This document shows positions 1 to 5,413 of a DNA stretch of 7,256 bases, piece by piece; within the stretch, counting starts at the first letter, position 1; the number at the start of each line of letters is the position of its first letter. The DNA lies in the NCBI GenBank assembly GCA_002400365.1, contig DHFK01000178.1:19983-27238 (forward strand). The letters run 5' to 3'. Below the pieces are notes generated by a model. The model had not been told where the DNA came from. It worked only from the letters and a program-made list of their open reading frames with translations, and did no database searches. This DNA is from Anaerolineales bacterium UBA4826 (GTDB taxonomy: Bacteria; Chloroflexota; Anaerolineae; UBA4142). The translations under genes and the position numbers were made by a program.

Positions 1-779
1 GCCAGCGCGTGTTCCAAATTGTGCGCTGGCAGCGTATGTGTCACGCGCAGCGTCAGTTTGTCTTGCGCGCGCAGATGCTGGAACAGCCGCAACGCGTCCG
101 CGCCTTCGACGTTGTGGATACCGGTCAAGCCGAGTTTGTGCGCGGTCTGAATCGCGTTCAGCAAAACATCGTCAGAGAGATTGGCAGCGTCAAAGCCGCG
201 TTTGTCCTCCGGCAACAAATCCAGCGCATTCTCGCGCAGGATGCCGGTCGGCTCGCCCGACGCGTCGCGATCAATCACGCCGCCGGCGGGGTTGGGTGTG
301 TCGCGCGTGAGATTTGCCGCGCGCAGCGCCGCCGTATTGAGCCAAGCCGAGTGTCCGTCCTTACGGTTGAGGACGACTGGATTGTTCGGCGCAACCGCAT
401 CCAGCGGCGCTTTGGTGGGAAACACCGGCGCGACCCAGTCTTGATGATTCCAGCCCATCCCGAAAATCCATTCGCCCGGTTGCGCGGTCCGCACGCGCGC
501 GGCGACCCGCGCGACCGCTTCTGCGAGCGCGCGCGCGCCGTCGAGGTTCACGCGCGCCAGACTCGCGGCGTACGCGGTGAAATGGATGTGGTGATCCACC
601 AAGCCGGGGACGACCGCGCGCCCGCGCAGATCAATCACTTGCGTCTGCGCGTCCCGCGCCGACAGCGCCACGTCGTCAAACGCGACGACGCGCCCGTGGG
701 TGAACGCAATTGCGCTCGCGCGCGGGCGCGCGGGATTCAGCGTATAGATTTTGCCGTTGGCGAGAAGTAAAGCGGACAT
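1..779 (-). CDS. Amidohydrolase family 3 (YtcJ-like), N-terminal 259 residues, cut by the left window edge
   Basis: The minus strand is open from an ATG at 779-777 to base 1 with no stop, giving 259 codons. The protein begins MSALLLANGKIYTLNP, the usual small beta domain of amidohydrolases. VVPGLVDHHIHF (residues 56-67) follows, with H64 and H66 as the metal-binding HxH pair. GEWIFGMGWNHQDW (102-115) and RKDGHSAWLNTAAL (139-152) are typical of the YtcJ/NfdA-type amidohydrolase_3 group, which hydrolyses amide, formamide or related C-N bonds. Family members are usually about 530-550 residues, so roughly half is visible and the later His/Asp ligands lie outside. There is no signal peptide, so it is probably cytoplasmic. 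It lies 110 bp downstream of apt on the same strand. No clear Shine-Dalgarno sequence precedes the ATG. The substrate cannot be told from this part. The family call is confident; a role linked to apt would be speculation. Confidence 0.9.
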   Translation of the reverse strand, partial: MSALLLANGKIYTLNPARPRASAIAFTHGRVVAFDDVALSARDAQTQVIDLRGRAVVPGLVDHHIHFTAYAASLARVNLDGARALAEAVARVAARVRTAQPGEWIFGMGWNHQDWVAPVFPTKAPLDAVAPNNPVVLNRKDGHSAWLNTAALRAANLTRDTPNPAGGVIDRDASGEPTGILRENALDLLPEDKRGFDAANLSDDVLLNAIQTAHKLGLTGIHNVEGADALRLFQHLRAQDKLTLRVTHTLPAHNLEHAL

Positions 780-808
780 TGTTCGATGGTGTGCTGCCGG
801 CTAGAATG

Positions 809-857
809 TAAAACGTGAAACGTAAAGGGCTTACGTTTTACGTTTCACGTTTTATGC
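809..857. repeat. Palindromic heptad repeat between apt and the amidohydrolase gene
   Basis: The left arm TAAAACGTGAAACGTAAA (809-826) is perfectly complementary to 837-854, giving an 18-bp stem around a 10-nt loop (827-836). The tract also reads as consecutive seven-base units in one register from 809 to 857: TAAAACG, TGAAACG, then on the other side TTTACGT (837), TTCACGT (844) and TTTATGC (851). It is AT-rich in a GC-rich setting. It begins 35 nt past the apt stop codon in the apt transcript direction and ends 29 nt before the amidohydrolase start. It could fold as an RNA hairpin, acting as a weak terminator or 3' end protector of apt. It lacks a run of T on either side. Heptameric short tandem repeats of this style are known in cyanobacteria and I recall similar ones in Chloroflexota; no function is established. 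Confidence 0.85.
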
Positions 858-889
858 TTCACAGCGATTGGCCAAGTCGAGCAGATCGT

Positions 890-1411
890 CTATGCCCCCT
901 CAAACTGAATCATCGAAAAAACATCATACCCCTTGAGTTTATCCCTGCCATGCAAGTCCACGAGTTCGATGAGGAATGCGATGCCCACGACCTGGCCGCC
1001 CAGTCTTTCGACCAGTTCGACGGCGGCTTTGGCTGAACCGCCGGTCGCCAGCAAGTCGTCCACGATCAGTACTTTGGCGTCACGCGCGATCGCGTCCTTG
1101 TGCATCTCGAGCGTGTTCGTGCCGTACTCGAGCGAGTAGGTCGCACTGATTTTCTCCGCCGGCAACTTGCTCGGTTTGCGAATCGGAACAAAGCCCGCGC
1201 CGAGTTCGTACGCCAACGGCGATCCGAAAATCCAGCCCCGCGCTTCGATCGCCGCGACGACCTCAATGTCGGCGTCAATGTAGCGCTCAACCATCGTGTC
1301 AATCGTCTCTTGCAGCGCTTCGCCGTCGCGAATGAGCGTGGTGATGTCGCGAAACAAAATGCCTTTGATCGGAAAATCGGGGATGCTGCGGACCAGCCGA
1401 GCCAGCTCCAT
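890..1411 (-). CDS. apt: Adenine phosphoribosyltransferase
   Basis: This 173-residue protein has the usual length and layout of the enzyme that joins adenine to PRPP, giving AMP and pyrophosphate (purine salvage, cytoplasm). IPDFPIKGILFRDIT (10-24) is the family's N-terminal signature. EARGWIFG (56-63) lies in the core, YSLEYG (92-97) belongs to the flexible catalytic loop, and VLIVDDLLATGGS (114-126) is the PRPP-binding motif with its acidic pair D118-D119. All key motifs are intact. The ATG at 1411-1409 is preceded by a perfect AGGAGG (1423-1418 on this strand) at 6-nt spacing, which fixes the start. The stop is TAG at 892-890. The gene faces away from the solute-binding protein gene and is followed by the heptad hairpin and the amidohydrolase. 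The family is often active as a dimer. I am very sure of the call. Confidence 0.97.
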   Translation of the reverse strand: MELARLVRSIPDFPIKGILFRDITTLIRDGEALQETIDTMVERYIDADIEVVAAIEARGWIFGSPLAYELGAGFVPIRKPSKLPAEKISATYSLEYGTNTLEMHKDAIARDAKVLIVDDLLATGGSAKAAVELVERLGGQVVGIAFLIELVDLHGRDKLKGYDVFSMIQFEGA

Positions 1412-1417
1412 GGGGAA

Positions 1418-1423
1418 CCTCCT
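1418..1423 (-). promoter_or_regulatory. Shine-Dalgarno site of apt
   Basis: The plus strand reads CCTCCT, so the apt mRNA carries AGGAGG. Six bases (TTCCCC) separate it from the ATG. It is one of the best ribosome-binding sites in the window and supports the apt start at 1411. Confidence 0.85.
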
Positions 1424-1463
1424 GTGGGATCGCGGAAATTTGGGAGGGCTGAACTCCGGTCAA

Positions 1464-1491
1464 ATTCTATGCAAAAGGTAAAAAAATGCAA
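1464..1491 (-). promoter_or_regulatory. Probable sigma70-type promoter for apt
   Basis: On the minus strand TTGCAT (1491-1486) is followed after 16 bp by TAGAAT (1469-1464). The -10 matches TATAAT at 5 of 6 positions; the -35 shares only its first three bases with TTGACA. Transcription would start near 1457, leaving about 46 nt before the apt ATG, which includes the AGGAGG. The region is an AT-rich island between divergent genes. The call is inferred from sequence alone. Confidence 0.5.
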
Positions 1492-1505
1492 ATCCCGACG
1501 GCTTG

Positions 1506-1514
1506 TGATATAAT
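1506..1514 (+). promoter_or_regulatory. Extended -10 promoter for the solute-binding lipoprotein
   Basis: TGATATAAT is a perfect extended -10 (TGN directly followed by TATAAT at 1509-1514). No good -35 lies 17 bp upstream: ATGCAA occupies 1486-1491, the same bases as the proposed apt -35 on the other strand. Transcription would begin near 1521, only about 12 nt before the ATG at 1533. Confidence 0.65.
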
Positions 1515-1532
1515 AGCAACACAGGTATACGC

Positions 1533-2882
1533 ATGCCGAGTTCTCTGCCCAACCTTGCAAAGGTTCAGGGCGCGCCGCGGCAGAGGCGTTGGGCTGCATG
1601 GGTCGCGCGCTGGATCGCCGGACTGGTCGGCGCGAGCCTGATCGCGTGCGCGGCGTCTGCGCCGGTGCCCCTGTCTACGCCGACAGCGTCCCCCAGCGCC
1701 GCGGCTTTACCAACGCTCAGCGCGCGCGCGACCACGACGCGCGTCTCGCCGACGCGCGCGCCGATCACTACGACCCGCGCGCTCACGCTGACGGTGTGGA
1801 CGACCGAAGACCTGGCTGCCAGCGCGTCGCCCGCCGGTCGGGTTCTATCTAGTCAATCGGACGCGTTTACGGCGGCGAACCCGAACCTGCGGGTCCAAGT
1901 CGTTTTGAAGAAGCCGTCCGGCAAAGGCGGCTTGCTCGATTTTCTGCTGACGACGCACGCGGTCGTTCCAGCGCTGCTACCTGATCTCATCACCCTCGAC
2001 CTAACCGAGGTGCCGCTGGCGGGCGACGTCGGCGCGCTGCAACCGCTCAATGGCTGGCTGCCGGCTGAACTCAACGACGATTTCTTTCCTTTCGCCGCCC
2101 AAGCCGCGCATTACCAAAACCAATGGCTGGCGGTTCCGTTCAGCGCCGACGTCCAGCACCTCGTTTACAACAAGACCGCGCTCAAGAAACCGCCGCAGAC
2201 CTGGGACGATTTTCTCAAGCAAAAAACGCCGCTGCTCTTGCCGCTCGGCGGAGACGACGCGTTCTTGGCGCAGTACGTCGCCCTTGCGCCGTTGAGCACC
2301 GCCGCGCCGCTCGATTGGACGACGACCACGCTCGTCTTGAACTTTTTCAAACGCGCGCACGACCTCGGTCTGCTGAACGACGCCGGCCTCAACCTGAAAA
2401 ACGCCGACGCCGCCTGGGCGCCCTTTGCCGCGGCCCAAGTCGCGATGGCGCAGGTCGCTGCGTCGCGTTATCTCGCCGAACGCGCGCGCTTGCCGAACGC
2501 GTTGTACGCGCCCCTCCCGACGCGCGACGGCAAAACCGCAACGCTGGCAAGCGGCTGGGCGTTTGCCATTACGACGACCGATCCGACGCGGCAAGCCGCC
2601 GCGGCGCGGTTCGTGCAGTGGCTTGCGCAGGGAGAACACTTGGCGCCCTGGCTGCGCGCGGCGCATCGTTTGCCCGCGACGCGTTCCGCGCTGCCGCTGA
2701 CGATTGACCCGCCCGAGTATGCGGCTTTTCTGCGCGACGAACTGGAACACGCGACGTACGCGTCGGGCGCCGCGTATTCCGCCAAAGCGTCGGACGCGTG
2801 GCGCGCCGGCATTGCCAACGTGTGGAAGGGCCAAGCCACGCCGGAAGACGCCGCCCGCGCGATCGTCGCGGCGAGCAAGTGA
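1533..2882 (+). CDS. Extracellular solute-binding lipoprotein, ABC sugar-type (family 1)
   Basis: This 449-residue protein has a basic N-terminus (RQRR, 16-19), a hydrophobic stretch (28-38) and the lipobox LIAC with Cys39 as the lipid-bearing residue. A Ser/Thr/Pro/Ala-rich tether runs to about residue 82. The mature domain starts LTLTVWTTED (84-93), the usual first strand of family 1 solute-binding proteins. PDLITLDLTEVPLAG (150-164), WLAVPFSADVQHLVYNK (198-214) and the C-terminal helices with ASGWAFAITTTDP (339-351) match the periplasmic-binding fold. It would capture a sugar or other small solute at the outer face of the membrane and pass it to an ABC permease. No permease or ATPase gene is adjacent, so it is an orphan here. 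No other in-frame ATG lies before the lipobox. The ribosome site is weak (AGG at 1523-1525). The ligand is unknown, and the long N-terminal region is unusual. Confidence 0.88.
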   Translation: MPSSLPNLAKVQGAPRQRRWAAWVARWIAGLVGASLIACAASAPVPLSTPTASPSAAALPTLSARATTTRVSPTRAPITTTRALTLTVWTTEDLAASASPAGRVLSSQSDAFTAANPNLRVQVVLKKPSGKGGLLDFLLTTHAVVPALLPDLITLDLTEVPLAGDVGALQPLNGWLPAELNDDFFPFAAQAAHYQNQWLAVPFSADVQHLVYNKTALKKPPQTWDDFLKQKTPLLLPLGGDDAFLAQYVALAPLSTAAPLDWTTTTLVLNFFKRAHDLGLLNDAGLNLKNADAAWAPFAAAQVAMAQVAASRYLAERARLPNALYAPLPTRDGKTATLASGWAFAITTTDPTRQAAAARFVQWLAQGEHLAPWLRAAHRLPATRSALPLTIDPPEYAAFLRDELEHATYASGAAYSAKASDAWRAGIANVWKGQATPEDAARAIVAASK

Positions 2883-2937
2883 AGTATGCTTTCAAGCGCA
2901 AGAGCAAGCGGGGCAAGGCAGGAGCCATAGCCACATT

Positions 2938-2946
2938 GGAGGAGGA
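2938..2946 (+). promoter_or_regulatory. Shine-Dalgarno site of the antitoxin gene
   Basis: GGAGGAGGA lies 8 nt before the ATG at 2955. It is a strong ribosome-binding site, fitting an antitoxin that must be made in excess over its toxin. No convincing separate promoter was seen in the 72 bases after the lipoprotein stop codon. Confidence 0.8.
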
Positions 2947-2954
2947 TTTGATCA

Positions 2955-3182
2955 ATGCTAGGGATAGATACGATTCAGCAGTATGTTCAGAAATTGCCGC
3001 GCCCACTTCAGGCAGAAGTGCTTGATTTCGTCGAATACCTTCTGGCAAAAATCGAACGCGAGGCGGCGCAACAAGACGAGACGGACTGGTCGGTCTTGTC
3101 GCTCGCGTTTGCCATGCGCGGAATGGAGCGCGAGGATGTCCCTCTCTATACCACTGCTGATTTGAAGGTGGTGTTCTCGTGA
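2955..3182 (+). CDS. Antitoxin of a type II toxin-antitoxin pair, DUF2281 family
   Basis: This 75-residue protein begins with a DUF2281-type segment, YVQKLPRPLQAEVLDFVEYL (10-29), which is likely helical. A charged linker follows, then a C-terminal tail WSVLSLAFAMRGME (46-59) and YTTADLKVVF (65-74), typical of this small antitoxin family. In such pairs the C-terminal tail wraps and blocks the toxin; that role is taken from related systems and is not shown here. The stop codon (TGA, 3180-3182) overlaps the GTG start of the MazF-like gene, so the two are coupled in translation. The strong GGAGGAGGA site fixes the start. The stretch is visibly less GC-rich than the flanking genes, which fits acquisition by transfer. 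The family call is good; DNA binding by this protein is not evident from the sequence. Confidence 0.85.
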   Translation: MLGIDTIQQYVQKLPRPLQAEVLDFVEYLLAKIEREAAQQDETDWSVLSLAFAMRGMEREDVPLYTTADLKVVFS

Positions 3183-3532
3183 AACGAGCAGGTCAGATCG
3201 TTCTCTTCAAATTTCCACAGGCTGACCTCGCGCAGGGAAAACTTCGCCCCGCTTTGCTCTTGGGCAAATTGCCAAGTCAGTTCGACGATTGGTTGATCTG
3301 CATGATTTCATCTCAACTCCACCACTATGTCGAAGGTTTTGATGAAATCATCAAGCCAGATGATACTGATTTTGGCAAGTCTGGTCTAAAAGTCGCTAGC
3401 GTCATTCGGATTGGACGGCTTGCAGTAGTGGGCGGAGAGACTATGCTTGGCGCGATAGGTGAAATTGACGCGAAAAGATTGGACGATATCAAGACACGCC
3501 TTGCCCGGTGGCTTGCAGAATCTGACAAATGA
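3179..3532 (+). CDS. MazF/PemK-like toxin (probable endoribonuclease)
   Basis: This 117-residue protein starts at a GTG (3179-3181) that overlaps the antitoxin stop by 4 bases. GQIVLFKFPQADL (5-17) and KLRPALLLG (21-29) form the conserved N-terminal part of the MazF/PemK fold; R23 corresponds to the usual catalytic or RNA-binding arginine. ICMISSQ (40-46) supplies the conserved Ser/Thr position after the next strand. LKVASVIRIGRLAVV (70-84) and LGAIGEIDAKRLDDIKTRL (91-109) match the family's C-terminal half. Family members cut mRNA at short sequences and arrest growth when the antitoxin is lost; the cutting sequence cannot be predicted. No domain is missing and the length is typical, so it looks intact. 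Its GC content is low for the window: 24 of 60 bases at 3301-3360, against 43 of 60 at 4021-4080. Confidence 0.88.
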   Translation: MKRAGQIVLFKFPQADLAQGKLRPALLLGKLPSQFDDWLICMISSQLHHYVEGFDEIIKPDDTDFGKSGLKVASVIRIGRLAVVGGETMLGAIGEIDAKRLDDIKTRLARWLAESDK

Positions 3533-3626
3533 ATGCAAACTTGGAGAAGACGGCTTGCCTGTGCCTGAAGAGCACTTCGCTTTGGGGGTAGCCGTATGAG
3601 CAAGTTGCCAGGAGGTAGAGCCAGTA
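3533..3626 (+). promoter_or_regulatory. Short gap before the glycosyltransferase gene, with nested inverted repeats and its ribosome site
   Basis: An outer pair, ACGGCT (3550-3555) and AGCCGT (3590-3595), encloses a small inner hairpin, GTGC (3561-3564) with GCAC (3572-3575). This could fold in RNA, but it has no T run and is weak as a terminator. AGGAGG (3610-3615) lies 11 nt before the ATG at 3627, a slightly long spacing. No promoter better than chance was recognised, so whether the glycosyltransferase is read from the toxin operon is open. Confidence 0.4.
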
Positions 3627-4889
3627 ATGTTTGAGACCTCGCTCCGCACGGACGGTCAACGCCGTCTGGCGGAGGTTGGGTCCGCAGATCTGTTGATCGG
3701 CATCCCCAGTTACAAAAACGAACAGACCATCGCGCACGTGCTCGAGGCGGCTGCCCACGGCGCGGAGACCCACTATCCGAATTTGCGCTCAGCCCTGGCC
3801 GTGGTTGACGGCGGCTCGTCGGACGAGACGGTGCGGATCGCGCTGAACCTTGCGTTGCCGCCCGCCATTCGCCGCGTCGTGACGACGTATCAGGGCATTC
3901 AAGGCAAGGGCAGCGCCGTGCGCGCGATTTTCGAAATCGCGCGCGCCGTCGGCGCTAAAGCGTGCGTCGTGTTCGAAGCCGATCTCGCCAGTCTGACACG
4001 CGACTGGGTCCAGCGCCTCGCCGCGCCGATCCTGAGCCGCGAGTACGACTGCGCGATCCCGATCTACGCGCGTCCGCTGGTCGAAGGCGCGGTCAACGAC
4101 ATTCTGGCGTACCCGCTCACGCGCCTGCTGTACGGCGTGGACGTGCGCGAGCCGATGGCGGGCGACCTGGCAGTCTCCGGCGAACTCGCCGCGAAATTGC
4201 ACGACCGCGACGTCTGGGAGACCGACGTCGCGCGCCATGGGATTGACGTCTGGATCACGACCGTCGCGATCAATGAGAATCTGCGCATGTGCCAGGTGCC
4301 GCTCACCCCCAAAATCGAAAACAAGCGCGAAGCCGCCGTTGCCATTGACCCCGGGTTCGTGCAGTCGGTGGGCACGCTGTTCCGCATGATGGAGATCTAT
4401 CGCCGCCGCTGGTCCGAGACGCGCCCGCTGCGCGCGGTTTCCTGCTGCGGCGAGAATCCGCTGTTGGAGAATCAGCGCTTGACCGGCGCAATCACCATAG
4501 ACATGCTGAACGATGCGTTCCACTCTGGCGCGCGGCGTTGTCGCCGCTTGTGGCGCAGCACGCTCGCGCCCATGAACTTTCAAGCCATAGACGATCTGGT
4601 GGACAAGCCGCGCGGCGCGACGCGTTTTGAAGGCGACTTGTGGGCGCGCGCGGTTTTCGATTTCGCCGTCGTGTACAACAAGGGCGAAAACGATCCGGAC
4701 AAAGTCGCGGCGGCGCTGCTCCCGTTGTACTATGCGCGCATCGCGACGATTCTGCGCGAGACCAATGCCAGACTGGACGCGGTCGAACAGGTGGTGCAGG
4801 CGCAGGCGCAGACCTTTGTGGAACAGAAACCCTATCTGCTTCATCGCTGGCAGACGTACGTGCCGTGGGCGGTGGATGGGGTGCGCTGA
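3627..4889 (+). CDS. GT-A glycosyltransferase resembling mannosyl-/glucosylglycerate synthases
   Basis: This 420-residue protein has a GT-A nucleotide-sugar domain: LLIGIPSYKNEQTI (22-35), then VVDGGSSDET (59-68), then YQGIQGKGSAVR (88-99), the loop that usually holds the nucleotide. VVFEADLASLTRDWV (114-128) carries the DxD-equivalent motif as E117-A118-D119. EPMAGDLAVSGELAAKL (175-191) and HGIDVWITT (204-212) resemble the acceptor side of GT78/GT81 enzymes. From about 245 on it is mostly helical, ending with MNFQAIDDLVDKP (316-328) and a long amphipathic helix (370-398), again as in mannosylglycerate synthase. Those enzymes add mannose or glucose to D-glycerate or 3-phosphoglycerate to make compatible solutes or methylglucose polysaccharide primers. 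No signal peptide or membrane segment is seen, so it is probably cytoplasmic. The fold is confident; donor and acceptor are inferred from by-eye similarity and could be wrong. It lies 24 nt upstream of ccmH with no functional link evident. Confidence 0.75.
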   Translation: MFETSLRTDGQRRLAEVGSADLLIGIPSYKNEQTIAHVLEAAAHGAETHYPNLRSALAVVDGGSSDETVRIALNLALPPAIRRVVTTYQGIQGKGSAVRAIFEIARAVGAKACVVFEADLASLTRDWVQRLAAPILSREYDCAIPIYARPLVEGAVNDILAYPLTRLLYGVDVREPMAGDLAVSGELAAKLHDRDVWETDVARHGIDVWITTVAINENLRMCQVPLTPKIENKREAAVAIDPGFVQSVGTLFRMMEIYRRRWSETRPLRAVSCCGENPLLENQRLTGAITIDMLNDAFHSGARRCRRLWRSTLAPMNFQAIDDLVDKPRGATRFEGDLWARAVFDFAVVYNKGENDPDKVAAALLPLYYARIATILRETNARLDAVEQVVQAQAQTFVEQKPYLLHRWQTYVPWAVDGVR

Positions 4890-4945
4890 AGGATAAAGTT
4901 GGAAGGTAGAAGGATGAAGGCAAAATTCAAAATTCAAAATTCAAA
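4890..4945 (+). repeat. Heptad repeat tract running into the start of ccmH
   Basis: From the base after the glycosyltransferase stop codon the sequence is eight consecutive seven-base units, each starting and ending with A. Purine-rich units come first, for example AGGTAGA (4904) and AGGATGA (4911), then AGGCAAA (4918), then three exact copies of ATTCAAA (4925, 4932, 4939). The tract stops one base before the ATG at 4947. Its purine-rich half supplies the ribosome-binding site (GGAAGG, 4901-4906) and the ATG at 4914; the ATTCAAA half codes for KFKIQNSK at the start of the CcmH signal peptide. It has the same period as the tract at 809-857 but a different sequence. Confidence 0.88.
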
Positions 4946-5411
4946 AATGATTCTCGTCGCGCTTGTGCTTGCCATCGCCGCGTGGGGGTGGTGGATCACG
5001 CCGGCGCGCGCCCAGGGACCGAACATTGACGACGAGGTGAATCGCATCGCCAAAGGGTTGTACTGTCCCGTCTGCCCCAATACGCCGCTCGACGTGTGCG
5101 GCACGCAGGCGTGCATTGATTGGCGCGCGGATATCAAGACCATGGTGCAGCAGGGCAAAACCGAGCAGGAAATCCGAGACTATTTTGTCGCGCGCTTTGG
5201 TCCCCAGGTGCTCGGCGCGCCGCCGCCGGAGGGCTTTAACTGGCTGGCGTACATCCTGCCCGCCGTCGGCATCCTACTGGGCGCGGCGATCGCGTGGTTC
5301 ACCGTGCGGGCGTGGCTCGTCCGACGCGCGGAGGGCGCCGCGCCGCCCGACGCGCCGGCGATTTCCAAAGAGTACGCCGAGCGCATCGAAAAGGATTTGA
5401 AGGAGTTGTAG
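4914..5411 (+). CDS. ccmH: CcmH-like cytochrome c maturation protein (CcmH/CycL/NrfF family)
   Basis: From ATG 4914 the protein has 165 residues. A Lys-rich n-region and hydrophobic core (13-29) end with TPARAQ (29-34), a typical signal-peptide cleavage region. The mature domain DEVNRIAKGLYCPVCPN (40-56) holds the redox pair C51-C54, in place of the usual LRCxxCQN. A second pair C62-C67 (VCGTQAC) and DWRADIKTMVQQGKTEQEI (69-87) follow. FVARFGPQVL (91-100) is the conserved family ending, then comes a membrane helix (about 110-134) and a short cytoplasmic tail. CcmH reduces or binds apocytochrome c CxxCH cysteines outside the membrane for haem attachment by system I. The start at 4914 is chosen because GGAAGG sits 7 nt upstream and it gives a basic n-region; TTG 4899 and ATG 4947 are alternatives. 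The thioredoxin gene follows 2 nt after the stop, a natural partner. No ccmF, ccmC or ccmE is in the window. Confidence 0.88.
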   Translation: MKAKFKIQNSKMILVALVLAIAAWGWWITPARAQGPNIDDEVNRIAKGLYCPVCPNTPLDVCGTQACIDWRADIKTMVQQGKTEQEIRDYFVARFGPQVLGAPPPEGFNWLAYILPAVGILLGAAIAWFTVRAWLVRRAEGAAPPDAPAISKEYAERIEKDLKEL

Positions 5412-5413
5412 CC

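Noticed and set aside
9..770. Long plus-strand open frame of 253 codons
   Set aside because: It lies opposite the amidohydrolase, which has clear family motifs. The plus frame is Arg-rich with no recognisable domain, a usual artefact of GC-rich codon use.
809..857. CRISPR-like repeat
   Set aside because: Units are 7 nt, contiguous and without spacers; no cas gene is present.
2001..2834. Minus-strand open frame of 277 codons
   Set aside because: It is antisense to the solute-binding protein; its sequence is low-complexity Arg/Gly with no family features.
2883..2954. Separate promoter for the toxin-antitoxin pair
   Set aside because: TATGCT (2885-2890) resembles a -10, but no -35 lies at a fitting distance.
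3596..3634. 12-codon open frame overlapping the glycosyltransferase start
   Set aside because: It contains the glycosyltransferase ribosome site and could be a coupling leader, but has no good ribosome site of its own and is short enough to arise by chance.
3789..4937. Minus-strand open frame of 382 codons
   Set aside because: It is antisense to the glycosyltransferase, has an Arg/His-rich composition without motifs, and has no ribosome site.
5294..5413. N-terminal extension of the thioredoxin from GTG 5294
   Set aside because: It would overlap the CcmH C-terminus and place 40 Arg-rich residues before a normal membrane anchor. GTG 5414 has a good ribosome site.
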